A stretch of DNA of 32,029 bases from a virus (IMGVR_UViG_3300025362_000446:1-32029), one strand, 5' to 3'; positions 22,925 to 30,629 are shown, numbered from the stretch's first letter. Numbers and translations: made by a program. The notes: a model not told the origin generated them from the sequence alone.

Positions 22925-23414
22925 CGTTTATCCTTATGACTCGTGCTGGGTTACCATACACAACAGCATTATCTGGAACATCGCTAGTAACTACAGACCC
23001 TGCACCGATGACTGCATTTTTTCCAATTAAGCATGGTGTAATTATAGTTGAATTTGCGCCAATCATTGCACCGCTTCTGACATGGGTTGCTGAAAATTTC
23101 TCTGCTTTCTGCGTTGGCATTGGCAAATGAACGTTAGTAAATACAACAGATGGGCCAACAAAAATGTCATTCTCCATTGTTACACCGTTATAAACACTTA
23201 CATTATTCTGAATACGAACCCTGTTTCCGATGTTAACATCTGAACCAATGTAAACATTCTGGCCTAGCATGCAGTCCTCACCAATGAATGCTCCGGAGCA
23301 TACATGTGAGAAATGCCAGATATGAGTACCCTTTCCAATGAATGTTTTCTTCTTATCTCGCCAGCTTGTGGTGTCATCTATGATGGCTGATCTATGCGTG
23401 AATCTTTTTCTCAT
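22911..23414 (-). CDS. WbpD-like sugar N-acetyltransferase (left-handed beta-helix)
   Basis: A 167-residue acyltransferase made of hexapeptide repeats. The opening GKGTHIWHFSHVCSGAFIGEDCMLGQ and later VSVYNGVTMENDIFVGPSVVFTNVHLPMP are characteristic of WbpD/WlbB enzymes, which acetylate the 3-amino group of UDP-2-acetamido-3-amino-2,3-dideoxyglucuronate with acetyl-CoA. Repeats such as IGANSTI, IGKNAVI and IGAGSVV continue to a C-terminal GNPARVIR. It follows the WbpB-like dehydrogenase gene, its partner in the same pathway. An aminotransferase (WbpE) that acts between them is not in the window and would have to come from the host or elsewhere in the phage. Confidence 0.87.
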   Translation of the reverse strand: MRKRFTHRSAIIDDTTSWRDKKKTFIGKGTHIWHFSHVCSGAFIGEDCMLGQNVYIGSDVNIGNRVRIQNNVSVYNGVTMENDIFVGPSVVFTNVHLPMPTQKAEKFSATHVRSGAMIGANSTIITPCLIGKNAVIGAGSVVTSDVPDNAVVYGNPARVIRINDEQQ

Positions 23415-23434
23415 TTTATAAGCAATCCTCTTAT

Positions 23435-24292
23435 TTACTTAACGCATTGTTTTCGTGCTTCCTCACACACTCTTATAGATTCGCGAACATCTTCGATGCC
23501 AAACGAATCACCGGCTACAATATGCTCATAGCTCTTATCGTGCAAGTCTTTAAAATTTCCGGAGAGTTCGAATTTCTCGTTTCCTATTTGCAAAAGACGC
23601 GTTGGCTCAAATTGTTGAGAAATTGACAAAGTATAGTTAACGGTAATTCTTTTAAAATGAAGATGGCCAGATACCGTATTATCTGTTGATCTGGATACGC
23701 GGATTTCTACGCATGGGCCAAACATCCAGCATAGAGCATCAACTAAATGTATCCCTATGTTTGTTATAAGACCACCGGATTTCTCCATATTCGTTTTCCA
23801 ACTATAATGATACCAATCACCACGAGGCGTATAATATCTTAAGAAAGCATTCTCATCATTGAACAAGCCATGCTCAAAGCGTTCTTTCAATTTAATAAGG
23901 ATAGGATTATAGCGAAGCTGAAGGATTGTGTGTACTTTTTTGCCAGTCGATTCTTCTAATTTTTTAAGCTCAATAAGATTTTTCTCTTTTAGGACTAGCG
24001 GTTTCTCACAAATCGCATCAGCACCAATCCGCATTGAGAATCTGCAATGCGCGTCATGTAGGTAGTTAGGCGAACAAATACTAACATAATCGATATCGCT
24101 TCTCTTCGAACAATAGCGATCAAATCTTTCGAACTCACTGAAATACTGAGCATTTGGGAAGTAACTGTCGATGATACCAACGCTATCGTGTGGATCCATG
24201 ATAGTAATTAAATCACCGCCTACGTTTTTTATAGCTTGTATGTGTCGTGGCGCTACAAACCCAGCTGCTCCAATAAGTGCAAACTTTTTCAT
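23435..24292 (-). CDS. WbpB-like UDP-GlcNAcA 3-dehydrogenase (Gfo/Idh/MocA family)
   Basis: A 285-residue NAD-dependent oxidoreductase. The ATG at 24292 is chosen because GGAGG lies six bases upstream and the protein then starts at the Rossmann strand MKKFALIGAAGFVAPRH. The nucleotide-binding region, the VSICSPNYLH strand and the CEKPL motif (the Lys being catalytic in this family), and NIGIHLVDALCWMFG further on, are all typical of WbpB/WlbA. These oxidise UDP-N-acetylglucosaminuronate at C3 as the first step towards 2,3-diamino sugars. It is the first gene of the minus-strand accessory operon, behind a strong promoter. Its partner acetyltransferase is next. Confidence 0.85.
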   Translation of the reverse strand: MKKFALIGAAGFVAPRHIQAIKNVGGDLITIMDPHDSVGIIDSYFPNAQYFSEFERFDRYCSKRSDIDYVSICSPNYLHDAHCRFSMRIGADAICEKPLVLKEKNLIELKKLEESTGKKVHTILQLRYNPILIKLKERFEHGLFNDENAFLRYYTPRGDWYHYSWKTNMEKSGGLITNIGIHLVDALCWMFGPCVEIRVSRSTDNTVSGHLHFKRITVNYTLSISQQFEPTRLLQIGNEKFELSGNFKDLHDKSYEHIVAGDSFGIEDVRESIRVCEEARKQCVK

Positions 24293-24336
24293 CCAAGGCC
24301 TCCATGCTAATATCAAATTATATTTAAATTGCGCTA

Positions 24337-24364
24337 ATCATACTCTTATTGCGAATTATGTCAA
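24337..24364 (-). promoter_or_regulatory. Promoter for the accessory/glycan operon
   Basis: On the minus strand TTGACA (24364-24359), a 16-base spacer and TATGAT (24342-24337), five of six matches. Transcription would begin near 24330 and the first gene starts at 24292. Confidence 0.72.
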
Positions 24365-24411
24365 GCAAAAAAGAATATTGGAATAAAAAAAGAAATGTTG
24401 TCGCTTTTCGC

Positions 24412-24440
24412 TTGACAGATGTTCTCAAATTGCGTATTAT
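24412..24440 (+). promoter_or_regulatory. Promoter for the early genes
   Basis: TTGACA (24412-24417), a 17-base spacer and TATTAT (24435-24440). It drives the Cro-like regulator and probably the replication genes after it. The divergent accessory promoter lies about 50 bases upstream. Confidence 0.82.
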
Positions 24441-24473
24441 CTGAGTACAAATTAATTCGGAGGAAACATTTTC

Positions 24474-24767
24474 ATGGGTAAAAAACATTTTAGAACTCAG
24501 GGTGAACTTGCGAAAGCCGTCGGAATTTCATCTACATATTACTGCGATATTATTCACGAGCGGCGAACACCAAGATATAGTATAGCAGAAAAGCTAGAAG
24601 AGGTAACAGGCGTAGAAGCACGCGCATGGCTTATGCCTGAAAAGTATTTCAATGCATATATAGCAACTAAATGTGGAGGTGAATATTCATATATCATAAG
24701 GAGGAATCTCGAAAAACAGGGGAAAGAGCTGCCGGAAATAGTAACAGAATTCCCGGCCCTGGAATGA
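24474..24767 (+). CDS. Cro/CI-type helix-turn-helix regulator
   Basis: A 97-residue protein whose first 55 residues form an XRE-type helix-turn-helix: FRTQGELAKAVGISSTYYCDIIHERRTP, followed by the YSIAEKLEEVTGV helix that closes the fold. There is no peptidase or dimerisation domain of the CI kind; the C-terminal 40 residues are short and of no known type, so Cro-like fits better. GGAGG lies eight bases before the ATG. It is the first gene behind the early promoter and its likely operators overlap both divergent promoters, so it may repress the glycan operon and itself. Confidence 0.82.
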   Translation: MGKKHFRTQGELAKAVGISSTYYCDIIHERRTPRYSIAEKLEEVTGVEARAWLMPEKYFNAYIATKCGGEYSYIIRRNLEKQGKELPEIVTEFPALE

Positions 24768-24842
24768 TAACAATTTAAACTAGAGCACTGTTGTATTTAC
24801 ATGAGTAATTGAAATATCAACATTTATGCAAGGAGAGAGCCA

Positions 24843-25904
24843 ATGAGCGCCGATTTATTTGAAATTGCAACACCGAAAGCAAGAAAATACAAACTTTTCT
24901 TTTGGGGTCCAGAAGGATCATTCAAGACAAGAACTGCATTACGTCTTGGTAACGTAGGACCAACCGAAGAACCGGCTTTAGCCATTATTGATACAGAGTC
25001 TGGCAGCGAACACTATAGCGGAGAGTTTCGTTTTCGTCGTAAAAATACAGTAGACCCAGATGAAGTATTTAAGCTAGTCAAAAGCCTAGTCAGAAATCCT
25101 GGAAATATTAAAACACTTGTGATCGATTCGTTTAGCGTTTACTACCAATCGTTGGTTTCAAAATATGCTGATTTGTTTCTGAAACGTGAGTTGACAAGCA
25201 AAGGAAACAAGAGCGACTACTATGTAATTCAACCACGCGATTATCAGGCTATCAATCGTGAAGCATACAACTTTATTAGAATGCTAATCGCCAGTGATTT
25301 AAACGTTATTGCCGTTTGTCATGCAAAGGACAAGTGGAATGAGAACATGCAGATAGATGGCAAAACTCCCGATGCTCCCAAAAAAATGGGATACTACTTC
25401 GATACGGTTATTGAAATAGACATGGGAGTTGATGGCGATTTCCACGGAATAGTGCGTGCAAAAGATCGCACGAACAAGCTTACAGTGCAAGAAGAAATTC
25501 CGTGGACTTCAGATCTTATTGCTGCTGACTATATTTCAAAAGCATTTGGACATACGCTTGCTGAAACAAGTAGCGTAGAGCCGGTTGAGGTTAATCTTTC
25601 CGTTGGCCCTGATTTTGGTGTTAAAGATAAAGTCGAAGAGGAAGCGGCAGCTCCAACGCTTGACGAAGGCGTAGCAGTAGAAGCTGTTATACCTATAGAA
25701 AAGGTCACTCCGCCGAATAACAATAGAACTTCCGACGATTATCTTAAGGAAATTGCAGAGCTTAAGGCTGATGCAAAAATTGTTGATCGTGAAGGGTGGT
25801 TGAAAATTCTTTCGCGTTACGATGTAAAAACTGCTAACCATATGACAGCTGAACAGATGGAGGATCTGATAACACACCTGAAAACACTCGTTGTACCATT
25901 TTAG
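24843..25904 (+). CDS. RecA-fold ATPase of the phage Sak4 type
   Basis: A 353-residue protein with a RecA-like core in the first 230 residues: Walker A GPEGSFKT (22-29), an acidic pair in IIDTESGSEHY, Walker B TLVIDSFSVYY, and a VIAVCHAKDKW sensor strand. This is the layout of Sak4 and AAA_24 proteins, single-domain recombinases or annealing helpers that work with a phage ssDNA-binding protein. A Pro/Glu/Val-rich linker (about 245-290) leads to a C-terminal helical region that may contact the partner. The ssDNA-binding protein gene follows after 59 bases and a nuclease after that, a common recombination set. AAGGAGAG lies before the ATG. Confidence 0.85.
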   Translation: MSADLFEIATPKARKYKLFFWGPEGSFKTRTALRLGNVGPTEEPALAIIDTESGSEHYSGEFRFRRKNTVDPDEVFKLVKSLVRNPGNIKTLVIDSFSVYYQSLVSKYADLFLKRELTSKGNKSDYYVIQPRDYQAINREAYNFIRMLIASDLNVIAVCHAKDKWNENMQIDGKTPDAPKKMGYYFDTVIEIDMGVDGDFHGIVRAKDRTNKLTVQEEIPWTSDLIAADYISKAFGHTLAETSSVEPVEVNLSVGPDFGVKDKVEEEAAAPTLDEGVAVEAVIPIEKVTPPNNNRTSDDYLKEIAELKADAKIVDREGWLKILSRYDVKTANHMTAEQMEDLITHLKTLVVPF

Positions 25905-25963
25905 ACTGAACAAAAACGGTTATAGATTATTTTGAAAAACATTTGATTAAAAGGGGAACAAAT

Positions 25964-26515
25964 ATGGACGATACTGTAAATTGGGATGATTTTGATTTGA
26001 AGACAGAAGCAATCAGCGGCGACGATGTTAAAAATGCGGATTCAAATGGAAGAGCACCGGCAGGAACATACCTCTGTGAATGCATAGATTCAACTCCGAG
26101 ACAGCAGAATGGCAAGGAGTACAGCTATGTACAGGCCAACTTAAAATGGAAAATTCTTGAAGCCAAGAAGATAGGAGATATCGATGTTGAAGATGGTGAG
26201 CATGCAGATCTTCAGGGAAAATTTATTTGGGACAGTATCTCGATGCAACATCCATCAGAGAAACCAGGGACACGTAATAGACGGGTACTTGTCGCAAGCA
26301 AAACCGGGCTTCTGGATAACTCTGCTGAACTGACAGCGGCAAGTTGGAAGACTGATATTATCGGTAGGCAATCGCTAATCACAACATTCGAAGACACCTA
26401 TACCGATAAGTACGGGGCAACCCAAAAGATTGTCAAAGTAAAATTTGACGGATATCAAAAAGTTGCAGACGGTGCTGGTAAAGATACGGCGGTAGACGCT
26501 TTAGCCGATCTGTAG
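25964..26515 (+). CDS. Phage ssDNA-binding protein (DUF669-like)
   Basis: A 183-residue protein beginning MDDTVNWDDFDLKTEAI. The ATG at 25964 has AGGGGAAC upstream at good spacing; the frame opens seven codons earlier without one. The core region, GTYLCECIDSTPRQQNGKEYSYVQANLKWKI and later GRQSLITTFEDTYTDKYGATQKIVKVKFDGYQKV, is a five-strand OB-like pattern seen in phage proteins annotated as DUF669 or single-stranded DNA-binding. An acidic, short C-terminus (DTAVDALADL) resembles the partner-binding tip of SSB proteins. Placement right after the Sak4-like ATPase supports the function. Certainty is moderate because the family is assigned by pattern. Confidence 0.72.
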   Translation: MDDTVNWDDFDLKTEAISGDDVKNADSNGRAPAGTYLCECIDSTPRQQNGKEYSYVQANLKWKILEAKKIGDIDVEDGEHADLQGKFIWDSISMQHPSEKPGTRNRRVLVASKTGLLDNSAELTAASWKTDIIGRQSLITTFEDTYTDKYGATQKIVKVKFDGYQKVADGAGKDTAVDALADL

Positions 26516-26538
26516 AAGTACTTGAATTAACGGCGCTT

Positions 26539-26580
26539 GTGGTTGGCTCTTATGTGGTATGTATGAGTCAACCACATTTT
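26539..26580 (+). terminator. Hairpin with short T-tract after the ssDNA-binding protein gene
   Basis: GTGGTTGGCTC (26539-26549) pairs with GAGTCAACCAC (26565-26575), eleven pairs with one G-U, loop of 15, then ATTTT. It is probably a partial terminator lowering expression of the nuclease genes after it. Confidence 0.6.
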
Positions 26581-26634
26581 AGCTTGTACTTGGTGTTTAT
26601 TCTTTACGGTTTCTATAGACAGAGGATACTTCAA

Positions 26635-27393
26635 TTGAAAGCTCCAGAAGACTTCAAAACGGATATTAATCCTAGTGGTGACACAATAACCTTCCATGAT
26701 AGAGATCATACTTACATTACAGGTAACGGGATTAGACTTACTAGTGTCACTACCTTTATTAGTAGCTACTTTCCTAAGTTTGATTCTCAGCGTATCTCTG
26801 CTATCTATGCCAAAAAACACGACATGACACAGAAAGATGTCCTTAAGATGTGGCACGAAAAAGGCTATCATGCTTCTCGCCTTGGTACAGCTGTGCATAA
26901 TTACTGCGAAGGTATTATGACAGGTACAGATATCCCGTATGAAAAAGAGCATAAAGATAAAGAAAGATTCGAGGCATTACTTAAGACTTCCGATACAGCA
27001 TGTGCTGCGTTAAAGGAAAAGTTCGAGTTAGTTACTGCTGAAAAGATTGTATTCTCTGTCGATCTTGGATTAGCCGGACAGGTTGATCTGATTATGCGAA
27101 ATCCAAAGAATGGTAATATTCTAGTGCTGGACTGGAAAACTAACGAGAAAATAGAAGACAGTAATTTCTGGAGAAATGCCTCCAGCCCACTATGCCATTT
27201 GTCAGATTGCAACAAAGCTAAGTATGATTTGCAATTGTCCGTGTACAAGCATCTGCTAGTTCAAGAGGGATATTTTCCTGATGCTAATAATTACAGCATG
27301 ATGCTGATACATTTAAAGCAAAACAATATTGATTGGTTAAAAGTAGAAAATGTTTATGGTGAAGATGTTATGGCAATGTTGGAATTCTTGTAA
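26635..27393 (+). CDS. PD-(D/E)XK nuclease (RecB/Cas4-like exonuclease)
   Basis: The 252-residue product starts at a TTG (26635) with AGAGGA eight bases upstream. The frame is open to 26539, but that stretch is the hairpin and encodes an unlikely hydrophobic leader. The nuclease core has GTAVHNYCEG with the helix His, LAGQVDLIM with the metal-binding Asp, ILVLDWKTN with Asp-X-Lys, and YDLQLSVYKHLL with the closing Gln-X3-Tyr motif. Together these define the RecB-like family. It probably degrades DNA ends to single strands for the Sak4/SSB recombination pair, or processes concatemers. Its stop overlaps the next start (TAATG). Confidence 0.83.
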   Translation: MKAPEDFKTDINPSGDTITFHDRDHTYITGNGIRLTSVTTFISSYFPKFDSQRISAIYAKKHDMTQKDVLKMWHEKGYHASRLGTAVHNYCEGIMTGTDIPYEKEHKDKERFEALLKTSDTACAALKEKFELVTAEKIVFSVDLGLAGQVDLIMRNPKNGNILVLDWKTNEKIEDSNFWRNASSPLCHLSDCNKAKYDLQLSVYKHLLVQEGYFPDANNYSMMLIHLKQNNIDWLKVENVYGEDVMAMLEFL

Positions 27394-28022
27394 TGGATAT
27401 TGGAATTGTGGATAAAGAATTAACTAAAATATGTTTAAAATGTAAAGAATTAAAACCACTGTTGGAATTCTGCAAAAACAAAGCATCCAAAGATGGGATA
27501 AACGGTACATGCAAAGCGTGTAGCAAAAAACACAGAGAAGAAAACAAAGAAAAAGAAGCTGCTAGATGTAAAAGATATAGAGAAAAAAACAAAGAAAAAG
27601 AAGCTGCTAGACGTAAAAGATATTACAAAGAAAACAAAGAAAAAGAAGCTGCTAACAATAAAAGATATAGAGAAACAGATAGTGGAAAAATCGCTGAGCA
27701 TACCAGCAGAGTAAGACGACGGTTAAGATTATTTGAAGCATCATCAATTCTTGAGAGAATAAATCCAGAAGAAATTCTTAAGCGAGACGGATACAGATGT
27801 CAGCTATGCGGTAAAAAAACTAAAGCAAAATATAAAGATAATAAATATCACGCTTTAAGAAGCAATATTGATCACATCGTACCGCTGGCGTTAGGCGGAG
27901 AACATACCGCTAAAAATTTACAATGCTTATGCGCCAGGTGCAATTTAGAAAAAGGATATACTGGAAAAGGCGACCAATTACTTCTGTTCAGCATTTATGA
28001 AAATAACCAAAGGAACATATAA
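27393..28022 (+). CDS. HNH endonuclease with internal Lys/Glu repeat
   Basis: A 209-residue protein in three parts. Residues 13-48 form a zinc-binding region (CLKCKELKPLLEF, then CKACSKKH). Residues about 51-95 are three charged repeats of 15 residues, NKEKEAAR.KRY. Residues 125-200 are an HNH nuclease with CQLCGKKT, IDHIVPLALGGEHTAKNLQ and CARCNLEKG. It overlaps the nuclease gene before and the methyltransferase after by one base each, so all three are translated together. It might be a homing-type nuclease that inserted cleanly, a packaging-associated nuclease, or the cutting partner of the methyltransferase. The sequence does not decide between these. Confidence 0.83.
   Translation: MDIGIVDKELTKICLKCKELKPLLEFCKNKASKDGINGTCKACSKKHREENKEKEAARCKRYREKNKEKEAARRKRYYKENKEKEAANNKRYRETDSGKIAEHTSRVRRRLRLFEASSILERINPEEILKRDGYRCQLCGKKTKAKYKDNKYHALRSNIDHIVPLALGGEHTAKNLQCLCARCNLEKGYTGKGDQLLLFSIYENNQRNI
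27543..27677 (+). repeat. Three tandem 45-base repeats inside the HNH gene
   Basis: Units begin at 27543, 27588 and 27633, each starting AACAAAGAAAAAGAAGCTGC and ending in a KRY-coding triplet group. The period of 45 is a multiple of three, so copy-number changes would keep the frame. The encoded helix is strongly charged. Confidence 0.85.
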
Positions 28023-29125
28023 TGACTGTAAATAACAACACATCAGCTACATATTTTTCAACAACACTAGGTAATCTTTACCATGGCGATTGCTTAAACA
28101 TAATGAAGGAAATTCCAGACGATACAATCGATAGCATCATTACCGATCCACCATATGCTTTAAATTTCATGGGTAAAGGCTGGGATAAAGTTTTGCCAAC
28201 AATTGAAATATGGAAAGAGTGTCTGAGAATTGCAAAACCTGGTGCAATAATATTAGCATTTGGAGGAACAAGAACTTATCACAGATTATGTTGTGATATC
28301 GAAGACGCAGGATGGAAAATAAAAGATTGCATCATGTGGATATATGGAAGCGGCTTCCCAAAAGGTACAGATATTTCTAAGGCGATCGATAAGCTCTCAG
28401 GAACAAACAGAAAAATAATTGGAAAAGGTAAAGGCAGAACAGGAAAAGCGGCTCAACCAAATGGATCGTCTTTCAGCGATGATAGCTATCAATGGCCAGG
28501 TGTTTACAATATTACAGAACCAAGCACAGACGAAGCAAAGCAATTCAGTGGATATAGCACATGCCTAAAACCAGCGTATGAGCCAATAATTATGGCAATT
28601 AAACCGTCTGATGGTACATACGCAGAAAATGCAATTGAACATAGCGTTGCCGGAATGAATATTGATGGGTGTAGAATTCCGATACTCAATGGAGAAACAC
28701 CGAAAGGAAGTGGTAACAGGAAGGGCGGTGGAAACACTTATGGGCTTAAGGATTGGATCTCTGAAAATGGTGGAAATATAACTCCTGATGAAGGTCGTTT
28801 TCCGACAAATATAATCCACGATGGATCTGATGAAATTGTTAACTTGTTTCCAGACGCAAAAGCAAGATTTTTCTACTGCGCTAAAGCTTCAAAATCTGAA
28901 CGTGGTGCATTCAACAACCATCCAACAGTAAAGCCATTATCTCTTATTAAATATTTATGCACCTTAACCATGCCTCCGAACAAAGGTATCGTATTAGATC
29001 CATTTCTTGGATCTGGAACAACTGCAATGGCATGCGAACAATTAAATCGAAAATGGATAGGAGTAGAACTTGACGTTAAAAATTGCGACATAGCGATTCA
29101 AAGACTATCAATACCTACAGTATAA
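28022..29125 (+). CDS. DNA methyltransferase (N6-adenine/N4-cytosine type)
   Basis: A 367-residue enzyme with catalytic motif IV TDPPY (41-45) near the N-terminus and S-adenosylmethionine motif I VLDPFLGSGTT near the C-terminus, the order of beta-class enzymes. The preceding LYHGDCLNIMKEIP is motif III-like, and HPTVKPLSLIKYL is the usual segment before motif I. DPPY favours adenine as the target, though N4-cytosine cannot be excluded. A central region (130-280) with Gly/Asn-rich loops would carry the recognition domain. It probably protects phage DNA from host restriction. Its ATG overlaps the HNH stop (TAATG). Confidence 0.9.
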   Translation: MTVNNNTSATYFSTTLGNLYHGDCLNIMKEIPDDTIDSIITDPPYALNFMGKGWDKVLPTIEIWKECLRIAKPGAIILAFGGTRTYHRLCCDIEDAGWKIKDCIMWIYGSGFPKGTDISKAIDKLSGTNRKIIGKGKGRTGKAAQPNGSSFSDDSYQWPGVYNITEPSTDEAKQFSGYSTCLKPAYEPIIMAIKPSDGTYAENAIEHSVAGMNIDGCRIPILNGETPKGSGNRKGGGNTYGLKDWISENGGNITPDEGRFPTNIIHDGSDEIVNLFPDAKARFFYCAKASKSERGAFNNHPTVKPLSLIKYLCTLTMPPNKGIVLDPFLGSGTTAMACEQLNRKWIGVELDVKNCDIAIQRLSIPTV

Positions 29126-29174
29126 ACATTGCAAAAATGATATCAATAAATAAAACATAAAAAGGAGATATGTA

Positions 29175-29405
29175 ATGGCAGACGTTAAAACATGTGATAC
29201 ATGCGGTAGAATCATTACAGACAAAGCACAAACTCTCTATGAAGAAAAATCTAACGGTGGAACTATTTCGATAAAATTAGATGATAAAGATTGGTGCAGC
29301 AAATGCGCAGGAAAAACCTTCGCAAAAATATCAATGAATGCCTGGGAAGACAACAAAACAACTAAACAGGAAAAGTTAGATAAAAAATTCTTAATGGCAA
29401 AATGA
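29175..29405 (+). CDS. Small zinc-ribbon protein, 76 residues
   Basis: AAGGAGATATG-type ribosome site seven bases before the ATG. The protein has CDTCGRII near the start and WCSKCAGKTF at 41-50, two CX2C pairs that would bind one zinc. The C-terminus is Lys-rich. No family is recognised. Similar small zinc proteins are common in phage early regions, where some inhibit or redirect host enzymes; no specific role can be given here. Confidence 0.75.
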   Translation: MADVKTCDTCGRIITDKAQTLYEEKSNGGTISIKLDDKDWCSKCAGKTFAKISMNAWEDNKTTKQEKLDKKFLMAK

Positions 29406-29438
29406 AAACACAACAAGGATAAGGATTCAATATAAGCA

Positions 29439-29531
29439 ATGGACATGGAAAACTTTGTTCTTCTAGCTGTCTTTTTTGTGATTATTTTTATTTACCTAAC
29501 TCTATTTTCTAACATTGGAGCCTTCCCATGA
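29439..29531 (+). CDS. Very small membrane protein, 30 residues
   Basis: A frame of 30 codons starts MDMENF and continues VLLAVFFVIIFIYLTLF, a complete membrane helix, ending NIGAFP. Its TGA overlaps the ATG of the next gene (ATGA), a usual sign of coupled translation. AAGGA lies 13 bases before the start, which is rather far, so expression is less sure. Orientation and function are unknown. Confidence 0.5.
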   Translation: MDMENFVLLAVFFVIIFIYLTLFSNIGAFP

Positions 29532-29752
29532 AGCTAGAAATTGCAAAATTATGCAGTGAATGCGATGAAATATTTGTTGGAACATTTTGTCCTAAGTGTG
29601 GATACACTCATTCGATGCCAGTATCGCAATGGATACCAAGTCAAATTGTCAAATCAATGCAACGCTCTCAAGCACTTCAAACTTATCGACCAGCACAAAT
29701 GACAACCGCCGAAATAAATCAACAGGAGATAAATTTTGTCCGCGGCGATTGA
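29528..29752 (+). CDS. Small zinc-ribbon protein, 74 residues
   Basis: The protein has LCSECDEIFVGTFCPKCGYTH, two CX2C pairs 10 residues apart, at the N-terminus. The rest is Gln/Ser/Thr-rich, with RSQALQTYRPAQ and a short acidic end. It overlaps the membrane protein before (ATGA) and the helicase N-terminal gene after (17 bases). The function is not recognised. It may assist the RecD2-like proteins it is coupled to (inference). Confidence 0.7.
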   Translation: MKLEIAKLCSECDEIFVGTFCPKCGYTHSMPVSQWIPSQIVKSMQRSQALQTYRPAQMTTAEINQQEINFVRGD

Positions 29753-30626
29753 GATGCTTGAGTGCGATCTGCACAGAGTGCGATTCCAAGGTGATAGAGG
29801 ATTCCTTATAGGCGTTTTTAAAATTCCAAAAGCAGGAGATGTTGCTGCTCTTGGCGATTTAATAAACCCACAAGTCGGCGCAAGATATAAGCTACACGGC
29901 AAATGGGTACACGACAATAAATGGGGAAGACAGTTTAAATTCAAACGATATGAAAAGATGGAGCCTCAAGATGAAGCCGGTATATACCGCTACATTGTAC
30001 ATACTGCTAAGTGGGTAGGCCCAGCTATTGGTAAACAGCTTATCAAACTGTACAGCGAAGAAACGCTCCAGGTCTTAAGAGAAGACCCAGAACGTGTTGC
30101 CGAAGAAGTACGTGGAATTACAAAGAAACGAGCCGGCGATATACAACGAATGCTACTTGAAAATCAATCAATAGAAACACTATTGGTAGAACTTGAAGCT
30201 CTTGTTGGCGGACTCGGACTAAGAAAATCATTGCCAACGGAAATTGCATTAAAGTGGAAATCTGATGCAATATCCCTTCTCAAGAAAAATCCATACATAC
30301 TTTGTAAGCTTGAAAATGTAGGTTTCCTAACTGCTGACCGAATTGCAATGGAACGATTGAAAATTGAAAAAGACTCATTCAATCGTAAGGTTGCAGCCAT
30401 TCATTATATTATTTCAAAAAATGAAAAGAACGGCAGCGTATGGATTGAAGTGATAGACCTGCGTCAACAAGTTGAACTATTGGTTGGATGTGATGTTCGT
30501 GATGCTATTACAGAACTTGTAAAGAGAGATTTAGCACTTGATAATAGAAATTTTGTTGCAACAAAGTCAGCTGCCAGAGATGAGACCTATATAGCTGATA
30601 AACTTAAAAAGATGATCAGGCGATAG
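29736..30626 (+). CDS. RecD2-like helicase, N-terminal half as a separate protein
   Basis: Starts at a TTG (29736) with AGGAG seven bases upstream. The 296-residue product matches the regions that precede the motor in RecD2. These are a strand-rich OB-like part (CDLHRVRFQGDRGFLIGVF, YKLHGKWVHDNKWGRQFKFKRYE), helix-hairpin-helix DNA-binding segments (YIVHTAKWVGPAIGKQLIKLY; VRGITKKRAGDI) and a NPYILCKLENVGFLTADRIA repeat. It ends with a helix that normally leads into the helicase. The motor is encoded by a second gene 108 bases on, in the same frame but separated by several stops. The two proteins probably work as a complex. Confidence 0.78.
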   Translation: MSAAIEMLECDLHRVRFQGDRGFLIGVFKIPKAGDVAALGDLINPQVGARYKLHGKWVHDNKWGRQFKFKRYEKMEPQDEAGIYRYIVHTAKWVGPAIGKQLIKLYSEETLQVLREDPERVAEEVRGITKKRAGDIQRMLLENQSIETLLVELEALVGGLGLRKSLPTEIALKWKSDAISLLKKNPYILCKLENVGFLTADRIAMERLKIEKDSFNRKVAAIHYIISKNEKNGSVWIEVIDLRQQVELLVGCDVRDAITELVKRDLALDNRNFVATKSAARDETYIADKLKKMIRR

Positions 30627-30629
30627 CAT

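Larger units (their letters stand above)
24328..24440. promoter_or_regulatory. Three TTGCG-type operator-like sites at the divergent promoters
   Basis: ATTGCGCTAATCAT (24328-24341), ATTGCGAATTAT (24348-24359) and ATTGCGTATTAT (24429-24440) share ATTGCG followed by an AT-rich half. The first covers the minus -10 box, the second touches the minus -35 box and the third covers the plus -10 box. The neighbouring helix-turn-helix protein is the likely ligand (inference). Confidence 0.5.

Noticed and set aside
26539-26634. N-terminal extension of the PD-(D/E)XK nuclease from the upstream GTG
   Set aside because: The extension coincides with a terminator-like hairpin and would encode a hydrophobic leader unlike nuclease N-termini. 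The TTG at 26635 has AGAGGA at good spacing.
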